Below, one piece after another: positions 41,774 through 52,219 of a stretch of 64,000 nt of DNA. The stretch spans positions 62,267 to 126,266 of the forward strand of contig NZ_SDLI01000002.1 in the NCBI RefSeq assembly GCF_004123195.1, read 5' to 3'. This DNA is from Ammoniphilus sp. CFH 90114 (GTDB lineage: Bacteria > Bacillota > Bacilli > Aneurinibacillales > RAOX-1). Below the pieces are notes generated by a model, which worked only from the letters and a program-made list of their open reading frames with translations, ran no database searches and was not told the origin of the DNA. Every line of letters starts with the position of its first letter. Positions within the stretch are counted from its first letter, which is position 1. The position numbers and the translations under genes were made by a program.

Positions 41774-42982
41774 TTAGTTACTAACACGAAACCCTCGTTG
41801 AATATCAATGAAAAATCCAACGATTCCCAAGGTAGTCAAGATGCCTGTACCAAGTAGGGACATCCATATCCCTTTCGGTAATGGCCATTGCATCCATTGC
41901 AGAAGTCCAGCCAAGAACAATAGAATGATCATGCTGACGACTCCTAGCAGATAGAAAGCAACATAGGGACCAGTGATCTTGCTTTGAGCATATACTTTTC
42001 CACTGAAATACATAAGGAAAGTAGTGATAAAGCCAAGCAGGGTAAGATGCAAATAGGCAATAATGACCTGTCTGCTATCATATATAGCATAGGCTAATAA
42101 GGGCCATGCACCCATAAGCTCCAGCAGAGATTTTACTCCTAAACTGGCCAAGGATACACTTAACAGTAAACGCAAGGAAAATGACCTCTCACGCTTCCAT
42201 AACAGTTTAGCTGTCATCATGAGAAGCATGCTAATCGAAATAAATTGGAGAAGTGATCCAATAAGTCCGATAGCGACGAAGATAGGTTGAGATAATAACC
42301 ATAGGGCTGATGAGAGATAAGAAGGAATAACGCTCACAGCCAATAATCCGAACTGCCATTTTACCCAACGATATTGGAGGTTCCTCTCGGAAGCAAGCAA
42401 ATGATAAATGATCCCAATAATAACGAAGGTAAACCATCCGTTGTATTGAAGGTGTAGGTAGTAATAAATAAAAAAATTATTTATTGTTTCATTGCCGAGT
42501 CCAGTAGCACCTGCAATGGCCAATCCCCAAGGACCAAGGGAAGATAGTAGGTTGAACCAGACAGCCGCTTGATAGAAGGAACGGACTATTCCTTTAGGAT
42601 GAGTGTTCCGATGAATAAAAAATTGGTAAGCAAAATAGTAAGATAAGAAGGCATGTAGAGTAGAGAAGCCAATAGATATCAAGCCATACCCCTGGTAACT
42701 AAAAGAAAACAGCATCCCAATAACTGAGACATGCAGTAAAAAGTAATAGATCTTAATTGCTCGCCTTTCGCTAAAACCTGCAGGAAAGCAATGTTGAATG
42801 AATACAGCATTAATGAGAATGTAAACCCAACCAAGAAAAGCAACGTGAGAATGGGCATGCACGATATGCATGAAGGAAAGCTCAGGCCAAACGGGTTCCA
42901 CCATCTTCCATCTAAGGAGGATACCTAATAGTGAAATAATGAGTAAGTATAAAAAAGAGGAGTAAACCCACTTCTTTACCAT
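41774..42982 (-). CDS. Polytopic membrane protein with conserved-looking membrane histidines
   Basis: This 402-residue protein has about 12 hydrophobic helices. Several carry histidines in or near the membrane: HIVHAHSHVAFLGW near residue 45, YLHLQYNGWFTF near residue 190, IYHLL, and YLHLTLLGF near residue 315. Such a pattern recalls the heme-copper oxidase subunit I or NnrS superfamily, and I have seen proteins of this look in Bacteroidetes and Firmicutes without assigned function. Heme binding is a guess. ATG 42982 is chosen eight bases after GAGAGG; upstream in-frame starts extend into the promoter. Confidence 0.6.
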   Translation of the reverse strand: MVKKWVYSSFLYLLIISLLGILLRWKMVEPVWPELSFMHIVHAHSHVAFLGWVYILINAVFIQHCFPAGFSERRAIKIYYFLLHVSVIGMLFSFSYQGYGLISIGFSTLHAFLSYYFAYQFFIHRNTHPKGIVRSFYQAAVWFNLLSSLGPWGLAIAGATGLGNETINNFFIYYYLHLQYNGWFTFVIIGIIYHLLASERNLQYRWVKWQFGLLAVSVIPSYLSSALWLLSQPIFVAIGLIGSLLQFISISMLLMMTAKLLWKRERSFSLRLLLSVSLASLGVKSLLELMGAWPLLAYAIYDSRQVIIAYLHLTLLGFITTFLMYFSGKVYAQSKITGPYVAFYLLGVVSMIILLFLAGLLQWMQWPLPKGIWMSLLGTGILTTLGIVGFFIDIQRGFRVSN

Positions 42983-43092
42983 TCCATTTTCCTCTCTTTC
43001 CTTATTGTGGTATATTTTTATCGTATAGAATACTGCTCCTTTATTTAAATCATAGTACCAGATAAAGATCAATAATGAGAGGGTTCAATTTC

Positions 43093-43668
43093 GTGGACAT
43101 TAGAATAGAAGAGCTATACGATTGGATTAACGCCTATCGAGGCTTAGGGATTGCTATTGCCTTTATTCTTCCCATTCTAGAGGCATTCTTTCCGATTCTT
43201 CCGTTGATTGCTATTGTTACAGGAAACGCTGTTGCTTTCGGCATGTGGAAGGGATTCTTCTTTACATGGCTTGGAGCGTGTACAGGATCCCTCTTAGTCT
43301 TTTGGCTTATCCGGACATTCAGCCGTAATTGGACAGAGAGATTGTTCCATAGGTACAAAGGGATTGAGAAGAGCTCGAAATGGTTTGAGAAGCATGGATT
43401 CTCTGTGTTATTTCTATTAAGGTGTTTTCCGTTCTCACCATCAAGTCTAATCAATGTACTAGCGGGTTTGTCGGCTATTTCTTTTCATACCTATTTTTGG
43501 GCGACCATTCTTGGAAAAGCAGTGATGGTGTTTATCTTATCCTATATTGGGGCCGATTTGCCTCAATTCATTCGTGAACCCGTCAAGTTAATCACCTTAC
43601 TTCTAGGTGTTGCGCTTCTGTGGGGAGTGGGCAAGCTGGTAGAAAAGCGCTACTTACCTAAATCGTAA
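43093..43668 (+). CDS. VTT-domain (TVP38/DedA-like) membrane protein
   Basis: The 191-residue protein has the VTT (SNARE-associated) layout: EAFFPILPLIAIVTGNAVAFG near residue 30, GSLLVFWLIRTF, and the F-RCFPFSPSSLINVLAGLSAIS block near residue 118, with five or six helices. Family members include lipid scramblases and flippases such as DedA proteins. The GTG at 43093 is preferred because GAGAGGG lies nine bases upstream; the ATG at 43075 has no ribosome binding site. It is divergent from the His-rich membrane protein gene. Confidence 0.82.
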   Translation: MDIRIEELYDWINAYRGLGIAIAFILPILEAFFPILPLIAIVTGNAVAFGMWKGFFFTWLGACTGSLLVFWLIRTFSRNWTERLFHRYKGIEKSSKWFEKHGFSVLFLLRCFPFSPSSLINVLAGLSAISFHTYFWATILGKAVMVFILSYIGADLPQFIREPVKLITLLLGVALLWGVGKLVEKRYLPKS

Positions 43669-43674
43669 GAATGA

Positions 43675-43703
43675 TTGACAAAAAATGAATCACCCCATAT
43701 AAT
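43675..43703 (+). promoter_or_regulatory. Consensus sigma-A promoter of metI
   Basis: TTGACA, exactly 17 bases, TATAAT: a perfect consensus promoter that transcribes the SAM riboswitch leader. Confidence 0.9.
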
Positions 43704-43738
43704 TTGACGTAATTAGTTTTATAAACAAGTGAATACGT

Positions 43739-43856
43739 TGCTCTTATCAAGAGAAGGCGGAGGGACTGGCCCGATGAAGCCCGGCAACCGACTGTGATAT
43801 TTTTATCCAGCACGGTGCTAATTCCTACAGAATGATTTTCATTTTGATAGATAAGG
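43739..43856 (+). ncRNA. SAM-I riboswitch (S box)
   Basis: The leader has the conserved S-box order: CTCTTATCAAGAGAAGGC, GGAGGGACTGGCCCGATGA, AGCCCGGCAACC, GGTGCTAATTCC, CAGA and a closing GATAAG that pairs with CTTATC. It binds S-adenosylmethionine and shuts off the methionine gene behind it. Confidence 0.96.
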
Positions 43857-43884
43857 GTTTGGTCCGTCTCGGATAAGATGATCA

Positions 43885-43916
43885 GCCCCTTACTTATACA
43901 AGTTAGGGGTTATTTG
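43885..43916 (+). terminator. Riboswitch-controlled terminator before metI
   Basis: CCCCTTACTT / AAGTTAGGGG hairpin followed by TTATTTGT, the expression platform of the SAM riboswitch. Confidence 0.8.
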
Positions 43917-43951
43917 TGTATAAACAAACTTTTTATGTAGGAGGAGAGTCC

Positions 43952-45070
43952 ATGGACATAGAGACAAAGCTTGTACAGATTGGAAATCGAAGGGAGAAGG
44001 AAACAGGAGCGATCAGCTTCCCCGTAACCTTCTCCACTGCCTTTCTACATCCAGCACTAGGAGAAAGTACGGGCTTCGATTACATCCGGACCAAGAATCC
44101 AACTCGAACGGTACTAGAAGAAGCGATAGCTGAAATTGAGGGAGGGGACAGAGGATTCGCCATGAGTTCTGGTATGGCAGCCATTCACGTGATCATGGGC
44201 TTGTTTAAACCCGGTGATCATATTATAGCCTCACTGGACTTATATGGAGGAACATACCGACTGTTTGAACAGGTTTGGAAGTCTTATGGGTTAACCTTCA
44301 GCTATGTCAATTTAAGAAGTGGAAGCGACTTGCAAGACCATCTTCTCCCTGAAACAACTGCTGTGTTTATCGAAACTCCAACGAATCCGATGATGATAAC
44401 GGCTGATATTTCAAGTATTGCAAGTGTAGCGAAAAAACAAGGAGTACTTACGATCGTCGATAACACGTTCTTATCTCCCTACTACCAAAAACCCATTCTA
44501 GAGGGGGCAGATATTTCTTTTCATAGTGCAACGAAGTATCTAGGGGGACATAATGATGTACTTGCCGGGCTTATTGTGTCTAACGGACAAGAACTATCCG
44601 ATAGGCTTTTCTTTTTGCAAAATTCCATCGGTGCTGTGCTAGGACCGATGGATTCTTGGTTACTTATCCGCGGGATGAAAACTTTAGCCCTCAGGATGGA
44701 ACGTCATACGGAAAACGCTAAGCGAATTGTATCTTTTCTTAAGGAACATCCCCTTATAACGGATGTCTTGTACGCTGGTTTAGGTGGGATGGTGTCCTTT
44801 CGGGTCAAAGACGCAGCTTTGGTACCGGGGATATTAAGACATTTAAGAGTGATTTCGTTTGCCGAAAGTCTTGGTGGCGTAGAGAGTCTGTTAACTTATC
44901 CAGCTGTTCAAACACATGCTGATGTGCCTAAGGAAGTAAGAGATTCAGTGGGAGTGTGCGATAGGTTACTGCGATTTTCTGTCGGAGTCGAGCATGCGCA
45001 AGATCTTGTTGAGGATTTAAGGTGTGCGATTGAAGCATCAGAACTGCAATTGAGAACGGGAGAGGTCTAG
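43952..45070 (+). CDS. metI: Cystathionine gamma-synthase / O-acetylhomoserine thiolyase (MetI-like)
   Basis: This PLP enzyme of 372 residues has SSGMAAIHVIM near residue 72, YGGTYRL near 99, the DNTFLSPYYQ block near 171 and the PLP lysine in SATKYLGGHNDV near 195. It joins an activated homoserine with cysteine or sulphide in methionine synthesis. ATG 43952 follows GGAGGAGAGTCC; an in-frame upstream start falls in the terminator region. In B. subtilis metI is followed by metC, which is missing here. Confidence 0.88.
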   Translation: MDIETKLVQIGNRREKETGAISFPVTFSTAFLHPALGESTGFDYIRTKNPTRTVLEEAIAEIEGGDRGFAMSSGMAAIHVIMGLFKPGDHIIASLDLYGGTYRLFEQVWKSYGLTFSYVNLRSGSDLQDHLLPETTAVFIETPTNPMMITADISSIASVAKKQGVLTIVDNTFLSPYYQKPILEGADISFHSATKYLGGHNDVLAGLIVSNGQELSDRLFFLQNSIGAVLGPMDSWLLIRGMKTLALRMERHTENAKRIVSFLKEHPLITDVLYAGLGGMVSFRVKDAALVPGILRHLRVISFAESLGGVESLLTYPAVQTHADVPKEVRDSVGVCDRLLRFSVGVEHAQDLVEDLRCAIEASELQLRTGEV

Positions 45071-45082
45071 ACCCAAGTTTTC

Positions 45083-45111
45083 TTGCATTTTGAAGTGCAT
45101 TAAGATAAAAT
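45083..45111 (+). promoter_or_regulatory. Promoter of the trpS T-box leader
   Basis: TTGCAT (45083-45088), 17 bases, TAAAAT (45106-45111). The transcript would begin near 45118. Confidence 0.7.
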
Positions 45112-45117
45112 TTTATC

Positions 45118-45382
45118 AACTCGAATAGTTGATGGCGTTGACGAAGAGAAGTAAATCCGTTGTTTTCTGCTTTCAGAGAGCCAGTGGTTGGTGTAAACTG
45201 GTACAGAACCGTGATTGAATGGACTTCTGAGCCCCAAACTGAAACCTTATGGAGTAGGCTTTGGCGGAATGTCTTCACGATAAAGAAGACAAAAGGAGAT
45301 CTGCGTTCTTTTTATATGAACCTAGATCAACAAGGGTGGCACCACGGTCCCTCGTCCCTTACGGATGAGGGGCTTTTTTGTT
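45118..45382 (+). ncRNA. T-box leader, tryptophan specific
   Basis: The leader starts after the promoter, contains the stem I region (GACGAAGAGAAGTA near 45139) and the T-box core AAGGGTGGCACCACGG at 45333-45346. The specifier is read as TGG (Trp) at 45220-45222 within GAATGGACTTC. The Trp codon agrees with the trpS gene behind it. Uncharged tRNA-Trp would stabilise the antiterminator. With the promoter this fills the 340-base gap after metI. Confidence 0.93.
45347..45379 (+). terminator. T-box controlled terminator
   Basis: CCCTCGTCC / GGATGAGGGG hairpin followed by TTTTTTG, overlapping the T-box antiterminator strand. Confidence 0.9.
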
Positions 45383-45404
45383 TTTATTTGACAATTAGGA
45401 GTGA

Positions 45405-46415
<1,011 letters not shown>

Positions 46416-46468
46416 CTTGTAGTGATTATGGCCAAACTTAGAATACCCCTTTAAAAGAGGTGATGGAT

Positions 46469-46828
46469 ATGAGCAACAAGAAACGGGAGCAACAGCCAAA
46501 ATTGAATTCTCCTGTTATGGAGCAAACTATCCCACATCAGGTGCATTCTCCGGCTTATAACAAATCCAAGTCAGACATTCGAGAGCCTTTTATTAATGAA
46601 TTTGGAGTGGTGATAGGAGACAGTTTTTACGACTCTCCTAACTCCCCTTTAAACAATTGGAGTACGGACGTTGATCCAGCCATTATGGCAGGCGATCAAT
46701 GGGTACACCCAACAAATGATATTGGCTGCAACTCCAGCGAAAATGCTGAAATGATTGAAGAAGGAATTAACCCATTAGGTGTTCCCTTTATGCACCCTGA
46801 TAAAGATGTAAGCTATGGCAGGGATTAA
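46469..46828 (+). CDS. DUF3905-like small protein
   Basis: This 119-residue soluble protein has the conserved-looking core EFGVVIGDSFYDSPNSPLNN followed by VDPAIMAGDQWVHPTNDIG, which fits DUF3905 as I remember it; the function is unknown. The ATG at 46469 lies six bases after GAGGTG. The sequence around the start (AGGTGATGGATATG) is identical to that of the DUF1540 gene at 12071-12084. Confidence 0.7.
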   Translation: MSNKKREQQPKLNSPVMEQTIPHQVHSPAYNKSKSDIREPFINEFGVVIGDSFYDSPNSPLNNWSTDVDPAIMAGDQWVHPTNDIGCNSSENAEMIEEGINPLGVPFMHPDKDVSYGRD

Positions 46829-46843
46829 TTCCAGATGAACTGA

Positions 46844-46882
46844 ACTGACCCTTAAATCATTAGGGTCAGTTTCTTTTTTCCA
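46844..46882 (+). terminator. Terminator after the DUF3905-like gene
   Basis: AACTGACCCT / AGGGTCAGTTT hairpin followed by CTTTTTTCC. Confidence 0.85.
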
Positions 46883-46938
46883 TTTTAATTTAATGGTAGA
46901 ATTAACGGATAGCATGAAGAATGGAAGGAGAAGTGGGT

Positions 46939-48114
46939 TTGAATGAATTAAGACGCCCGTTTTTACAAGGGCCAATTGTGTCACTTGTGGCATATAATTA
47001 TTTCTTTTATGCAATTGTTTCCATTTTCATTTCTTATCTGCCCGTCTATTTTACGTCCCAAGGAATCAGTCCTGTACAAATTGGTATCTTACTCGGCGTT
47101 GGCCCCTTTATTTCCATCATCTCGCCCCCTATTTGGGGCTACTTAAGCGATAAGTACAAAACCGTTAAGAACATCTTAATACTGACCCTTGTAGCGACAA
47201 TTCTTTTTGGGACATTTATGTTCAGATCTGTCTCCTTTGAGTGGATGTTCTTTTACGTTCTTGTTTTCAACTTTTTTATGTCTCCTATTGGTCCCTTAAC
47301 TGATAGCCTGACCTACCGGGTTTCGGAGGTGTATCGAATTCCCTTCGGAAGCATTCGACTGTTTGGATCGGTTGGTTTTGCTATAACCGCCATCTTTATG
47401 GGCTTTGTATTTGAACGCATTGGTCTGGGTTATATTTCATGGGTCTTTCTGGCTTTTGGATTAATTGCATTATATACGTGCACAAGGCTTAGTGATGCTC
47501 CATCATCTTTAAAACCCGTCTCCCTTCGATCCATTTTTTCTGTATTTCAGGAAAAAAGGATTCTTTGGTTTCTTTTCGTGATTTTCACTTTATCCATACC
47601 TCATCGGATTAATGACGGATTTGTTGGAGTTTATATTGAATCCTTAGGTGGCACGACCGGCTTGGTAGGCACGGCTTGGTTTTTCGCAACAGGGAGTGAA
47701 GCCTTATTATTTGGCCTTAGTGTGCGGTGGCTTCGTCAGGGCCGAGAATTGCAACTGATAGCTTGGGCTGCTGTATTCTATTGTGTTCGTTGGATTTTAT
47801 GTGCACTCTTAGCGGATCCGGTTCTGGTAACTTATCTTCAATTATTTCATGGCCTATCCTTTGCTATCTATTATTTAGCTTCTTTACAATATTTGTATAG
47901 ATTAATTCCCCCAGAGTTGAAATCCACAGGTCAGACGGTTTTTGCTGCCGTATTCTTCGGTTTCGCAGGGATTGTCGGCTCGCTTATAGCGGGTTGGATT
48001 TTTGAGGCTTACAACGGTCAATTCCTCTATATAACAATGACTGCATTCTCACTTATGGGATTAGTATTGGTATTTATTACTATGTTCCGTGAGCGTACAA
48101 TGAGTAGACAATAA
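46939..48114 (+). CDS. MFS transporter (MFS_1-like)
   Basis: The protein has 391 residues and 12 helices. The MFS motif is visible after helix 2 as PPIWGYLSDKYKTVKN near residue 70. The closest style is the MFS_1-like group that includes LacY-type and HcaT/NupG-like proteins; the substrate is unknown. The start is taken as TTG 46939, eight bases after AAGGAG; ATG 46921 overlaps that signal and lacks its own. The gene is 24 bases upstream of pdp, so nucleoside import is possible but unproven. Confidence 0.85.
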   Translation: MNELRRPFLQGPIVSLVAYNYFFYAIVSIFISYLPVYFTSQGISPVQIGILLGVGPFISIISPPIWGYLSDKYKTVKNILILTLVATILFGTFMFRSVSFEWMFFYVLVFNFFMSPIGPLTDSLTYRVSEVYRIPFGSIRLFGSVGFAITAIFMGFVFERIGLGYISWVFLAFGLIALYTCTRLSDAPSSLKPVSLRSIFSVFQEKRILWFLFVIFTLSIPHRINDGFVGVYIESLGGTTGLVGTAWFFATGSEALLFGLSVRWLRQGRELQLIAWAAVFYCVRWILCALLADPVLVTYLQLFHGLSFAIYYLASLQYLYRLIPPELKSTGQTVFAAVFFGFAGIVGSLIAGWIFEAYNGQFLYITMTAFSLMGLVLVFITMFRERTMSRQ

Positions 48115-48138
48115 ATACATAATAAGAGGTGAACAATG

Positions 48139-49443
48139 ATGAGAATGGTCGATTTGATTCAAAAGAAGAGAGATGGACTCGAGTTAACAAAGTCAGAGAT
48201 TGATTTTATTATTGAAGGTTATACGCAAGGAGCCATTCCAGACTATCAAGTTTCAGCATGGGCTATGTCTGTGTTCTTCCAAGGAATGAATCCACGAGAA
48301 ATAGCCGATCTAACCATGGCTATGGTCAAGTCAGGCGATGAAGTTGATCTATCCGCTATCGAGGGTATTAAAGTTGATAAGCATAGCACGGGTGGGGTAG
48401 GAGATACAACAACCTTAGTTTTAGGTCCCCTCGTTGCAGCAGCAGGTGTTCCCGTTGCTAAAATGTCAGGTAGAGGACTAGGGCATACAGGAGGTACCAT
48501 TGATAAATTAGAAGCGATAGATGGATTTCATACAGAAATTACAAAAGAGGAATTCATCAAGATCGTCAATGAAATTAAAGTAGCGGTTGTTGGCCAAAGT
48601 GGGAACTTAACCCCAGCAGATAAGAAGCTTTATGGTCTAAGAGATGTAACGGCTACTGTAAATTCAATTCCCTTAATAGCAAGCTCCATTATGAGTAAGA
48701 AGATCGCCTCTGGAGCAGATGCCATTGTGCTGGATGTAAAAACGGGTGACGGGGCGTTCATGAAAACCTTGGAGGGTTCTAAAGAACTTGCTCGTACTAT
48801 GGTGGAGATTGGCAAGCGCGTAGGAAGGAATACAGTTGCTGTCATTAGCGATATGAATCAGCCATTGGGCTTCGCTGTTGGAAACGCGTTAGAAGTGAAA
48901 GAGGCCATTGATACCTTGCGTGGGCATGGACCAGAAGATCTTACAGAATTATGCTTAGTCTTGGGAGCCCATATGGTTGTGCTGGCTAAAAAGGAAGATG
49001 ATTTTGATATGGCTTATAACCGACTCAAGAAAATTCTTGCATCAGGGGAAGCAATATCAAAACTCAAAGAGTTTATTCAAGCTCAAGGAGGAAATCCGGA
49101 GGTCGTTGATCATCCAGAGAGACTCCCTCAATCAAAGTATCAAGTTGAAGTGAAAACCGCTTCTACAGGATATGTGAAGTCAATCAAAGCAGAAGAAATT
49201 GGCCATATCGCAATGATGCTTGGAGCAGGGCGTAAGACAAAGGAAGATTCCATTGATCTAGCCGTAGGGGTTGAGCTGAAGAAGAAAGTGGGCGACCCTG
49301 TACAAGAAGGAGACGTTCTAGCGGTTCTACATGCGAACACAGAGGATGAAATGGAAGAATGGGTCACTAAGACCACTCATGCCTATGCGATTCAACAAGA
49401 GCAGGTGTCAGCCCTGCCATTGATATATGATGTAATCGAGTAA
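48139..49443 (+). CDS. pdp: Pyrimidine-nucleoside phosphorylase
   Basis: The 434-residue enzyme cleaves uridine, thymidine or deoxyuridine with phosphate. It carries the signature [19 protein letters not shown] near residue 110 and [16 protein letters not shown] near 80. B. subtilis Pdp aligns from its first residues (MRMVD), which is why ATG 48139 is chosen over the preceding ATG 48136. AAGAGGTG precedes. It belongs to the salvage pathway. Confidence 0.95.
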   Translation: MRMVDLIQKKRDGLELTKSEIDFIIEGYTQGAIPDYQVSAWAMSVFFQGMNPREIADLTMAMVKSGDEVDLSAIEGIKVDKHSTGGVGDTTTLVLGPLVAAAGVPVAKMSGRGLGHTGGTIDKLEAIDGFHTEITKEEFIKIVNEIKVAVVGQSGNLTPADKKLYGLRDVTATVNSIPLIASSIMSKKIASGADAIVLDVKTGDGAFMKTLEGSKELARTMVEIGKRVGRNTVAVISDMNQPLGFAVGNALEVKEAIDTLRGHGPEDLTELCLVLGAHMVVLAKKEDDFDMAYNRLKKILASGEAISKLKEFIQAQGGNPEVVDHPERLPQSKYQVEVKTASTGYVKSIKAEEIGHIAMMLGAGRKTKEDSIDLAVGVELKKKVGDPVQEGDVLAVLHANTEDEMEEWVTKTTHAYAIQQEQVSALPLIYDVIE

Positions 49444-49461
49444 CAGCAGGAGGATTCAAAC

Positions 49462-49632
49462 GTGAGAGAGATTATTTTATCTATTATCGCCGGTATTCTC
49501 GTCGGTGTTATCTTTAAATTATTAAAGCTCCCCATTCCAGCACCACCGGTATTACCGGCGGTCTTGGGAATCTTTGGGCTTTACCTGGGAGGAAAGCTGG
49601 TCGAGGTCGCCCTTCGGATGTGGGGAAAGTAG
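49462..49632 (+). CDS. XapX-domain small membrane protein
   Basis: A 56-residue protein with two hydrophobic helices separated by KLLKLPIPAPPVLPAVLG, the XapX/DUF1427 pattern. GTG start eight bases after AGGAGG. It follows pdp by 18 bases; XapX was named for an association with xanthosine salvage, so its place behind a nucleoside phosphorylase is fitting. The function is unknown. Confidence 0.8.
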   Translation: MREIILSIIAGILVGVIFKLLKLPIPAPPVLPAVLGIFGLYLGGKLVEVALRMWGK

Positions 49633-49647
49633 GCTAGTAAGCAAGCT

Positions 49648-49690
49648 TAAGGTTGAACAGATTACTCACTAATTTGTTCAACCTTTATTC
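49648..49690. terminator. Bidirectional terminator between XapX and hemAT
   Basis: AAGGTTGAACA / TGTTCAACCTT stem with 14-base loop, then TTATT. Confidence 0.75.
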
Positions 49691-50996
49691 ACTTTCTCTC
49701 AGCTCTGAGATTCATATGTATCGCAAGCTGCGATAATGAACTAGTTGCCATGGATACTTCTTGAATAGAAGTTACAATTAAGTCCAGATCGCGTTTGTTG
49801 TTTCCAAACATTTCGATGTAATATTTCACCTCGTTATTTGTCCTCTGTAATTCAACCTGTACCTCTTTAACAGAACCAACTGTATCTTCAGCTGAGTAAG
49901 TCATACGATTTAGCCTTTCCTCAATATGTTGCATACTTCCTGTACTCTCAGCTACTAACTGGCTAATAATACTATTGGTTTGTTTAGTCGCTTCCGCCAA
50001 TTTGCGAACTTCATTGGCTACAACTGAGAATCCTCTACCGTGCTCCCCAGCACGTGCAGCTTCAATGGAAGCATTAAGGGCCAAGAGATTGGTTTGGTTT
50101 GTAATTCCTTCTATATCCTTGGACATGTTGATGACTCTGCGCAATAAAGTCGATAATTCCTCTACTTCATTAACCATATCAGAAATGTCAGTTCTTAACT
50201 CTAATATTTTTTCTTCTGTTTTGCACATGTTTTCTATACTTTGTTCAGTTAAGTGGAACAGTTGTTTGCTGCTATACAAGGTATTATCTGTTTCTTCAAT
50301 GACTTTTTGAGCTTTCTGACATGTATCCACGGATGCAGATTCCGTTTGTTGGATTGAGGCAGCTATTTGTTGACTCATCTCTAATAGCTCTGATTGGGTT
50401 TGTTTTTGTTCACTTAATAAATTTTCAATTACAGACATTCTAGCGTTAAGGTATTCCTCTGCAATGATTTGCGAGTCAAGGTTAATAAATCCGGTAACAG
50501 CAAGTAAAGCAGTTGATAATTCTTTTGGATCATCTTTTAAGGTTTCTACTAACTGTGGAATCAAGTAAGAATTAATCGTTTGATAGGTGGCAAGAAACCA
50601 GTCAATAGGAAGTGTTACTTGATTATGCTTATTTCCAATTTGTTTACGGTAGCGAAAGTAGGAGTCGTCAAGCTTTCCAGAGAATAATGTTTCAATATAG
50701 TGCATAAACACGGATTTCAATCTTTGTCTAGAAGAATGCTGATTGGCGACTTCTTGAATTATTGTTGTTTCAAAAACGGTGTCCAATATGGTTTCAAATA
50801 TCTTATCAGCCATTTCTAGCACAGATGGTTTTAGTTTTTGTAAGACTTCAATGTGTTCCTGCTTTAAATTCATGTAACTCAATTTGGCATTTATTTGAGC
50901 GTTATTAACCGTAATGGATTTACTAAGTCTCATATCTTGATGACTTAGTGGGTTTGGGACTGTAGTCTTTCTGAATAAAGAGAAGGGGCATTTCAT
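49689..50996 (-). CDS. hemAT: HemAT-type globin-coupled aerotaxis transducer
   Basis: The 435-residue soluble chemoreceptor has an N-terminal globin sensor (residues about 25-185) and a C-terminal methyl-accepting signalling domain with the hairpin tip [23 protein letters not shown]-like region near residue 305. The proximal heme ligand is His124 in IGNKH, at the position of His123 in B. subtilis HemAT. It binds oxygen and signals to CheA for aerotaxis. ATG 50996 follows GGTGAG; in-frame codons upstream lie in A/T-rich promoter DNA. Confidence 0.92.
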   Translation of the reverse strand: MKCPFSLFRKTTVPNPLSHQDMRLSKSITVNNAQINAKLSYMNLKQEHIEVLQKLKPSVLEMADKIFETILDTVFETTIIQEVANQHSSRQRLKSVFMHYIETLFSGKLDDSYFRYRKQIGNKHNQVTLPIDWFLATYQTINSYLIPQLVETLKDDPKELSTALLAVTGFINLDSQIIAEEYLNARMSVIENLLSEQKQTQSELLEMSQQIAASIQQTESASVDTCQKAQKVIEETDNTLYSSKQLFHLTEQSIENMCKTEEKILELRTDISDMVNEVEELSTLLRRVINMSKDIEGITNQTNLLALNASIEAARAGEHGRGFSVVANEVRKLAEATKQTNSIISQLVAESTGSMQHIEERLNRMTYSAEDTVGSVKEVQVELQRTNNEVKYYIEMFGNNKRDLDLIVTSIQEVSMATSSLSQLAIHMNLRAERK

Positions 50997-51099
50997 AGAA
51001 CTCACCGTTCTTTCTTTTATAATGTATAATTTTAGTCTATTATTTATAATAATATTGTACATAAATTATACAAATTAACAAGATATATTTTATTTAACA

Positions 51100-51136
51100 A
51101 AAAAGGTCGAGTCTCAATATTGAGACTCGACCTCTA
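51100..51136 (-). terminator. Terminator after the NlpC/P60 gene (28-base perfect palindrome)
   Basis: The 28 bases at 51105-51132 form a perfect palindrome (GGTCGAGTCTCAAT and its complement), followed on the minus strand by TTTTTT. Confidence 0.85.
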
Positions 51137-51146
51137 TCTAGTTACA

Positions 51147-52097
51147 TTACCAAAATCTTATGGCTCCACAATACTTCTGTAAGTACTTGCCTTCCCACAG
51201 TGGTTGGATTTTCACCACGTAATTAGAATTGGAAGCATGAAGGAAGTCTCCCTCTCCAACGTAAATTCCAACATGGTCGACAAACCCTCGTTCATTTGCA
51301 AAATAAACAAGATCTCCTGCTTGCAATTCTTCTTTACTTACTTCAAAACCATGCTCTTTTCCAAATTTGAACTGGGCAGATGCATCGCGTGGAATAAGAA
51401 TGCCATTCGCCTTGTGCATGTTATGGGAGAATCCGGAGCAATCAAAGCCAAAGCTTGACATGCCTGACCATAAATAGGGTAAATCTAAGAACTGTTTTCC
51501 TGCTTCAACAATATCTGCCCCCATACGTTTCTCTAGCATCGGATAAGGAGCTTTCAAGTGAGGAAGCTCGACCTGATGCGGCTCCTGGCGAATGGTTACC
51601 TCATCGAAAGACAGCCATCCCTCTTTTCCGGATGGTAACTTGACGTAAATCTTTTCTCCCTCATGTTTTAATAGAGGAAGGCGGGTAAGATAGGATAAGG
51701 ATACCTTCGATTGTTCCGTATTTAATGTGGCCTGAGCCGCAGTTACCCAGACACTTGGAGAGCTTGAATAAAGGTGATGGTAGGCTTCGTCATATCCAAG
51801 CTGACGAGTTGGAACCCATCCCGGATAACCAGTTTCATTCTTTGGGGTATATTGGTCTGGAATCAGAATGTGACTCCAGTCTCCGGATTCTTCTGTAATC
51901 AGTACCTGAGTACCTAGCAGTACTTGGGTTTGAAGAATATTTTCATCAATGAACCAGATGCGATCCTGGTGAGTAAGTCCGGATAACCATGCTGGGATAT
52001 CGGTTGGAGACGTTGTGGCTGTGTAATCCAGCTCGCGGGGAAGATCCGGCTTGGTCCAGACGGTTGCGACGTTTACGTTAATATAAGCGGTCTTCAT
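51147..52097 (-). CDS. NlpC/P60 dipeptidyl-peptidase VI (YkfC-like)
   Basis: The 316-residue protein has SH3-like domains in residues about 1-185 and the NlpC/P60 catalytic domain after that, with the Cys in FDCSGFSHNMHK near residue 225, the His in VDHVGIYVG and a second His in FLHASNSNYVV. It cleaves the gamma-D-Glu to diamino acid bond in wall peptides. It has no signal peptide, as for B. subtilis YkfC, so it probably recycles imported muropeptides in the cytoplasm. AAAGGTGG precedes the ATG. Confidence 0.88.
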   Translation of the reverse strand: MKTAYINVNVATVWTKPDLPRELDYTATTSPTDIPAWLSGLTHQDRIWFIDENILQTQVLLGTQVLITEESGDWSHILIPDQYTPKNETGYPGWVPTRQLGYDEAYHHLYSSSPSVWVTAAQATLNTEQSKVSLSYLTRLPLLKHEGEKIYVKLPSGKEGWLSFDEVTIRQEPHQVELPHLKAPYPMLEKRMGADIVEAGKQFLDLPYLWSGMSSFGFDCSGFSHNMHKANGILIPRDASAQFKFGKEHGFEVSKEELQAGDLVYFANERGFVDHVGIYVGEGDFLHASNSNYVVKIQPLWEGKYLQKYCGAIRFW

Positions 52098-52219
52098 GCT
52101 GTTCCACCTTTCTGTTAAAAAAAGTTAACTTAAACAGTATATCTTGTACGCTTTCGTTTGGAAACGGTTATGACTAATAGTATAATGTTTTCATTATGTT
52201 TAGGATAGGAGAGAAAGGT

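Noticed and set aside
42983-43072. 30-codon extension of the His-rich membrane protein
   Set aside because: A/T-rich promoter-like DNA, no ribosome binding site; ATG 42982 has GAGAGG.
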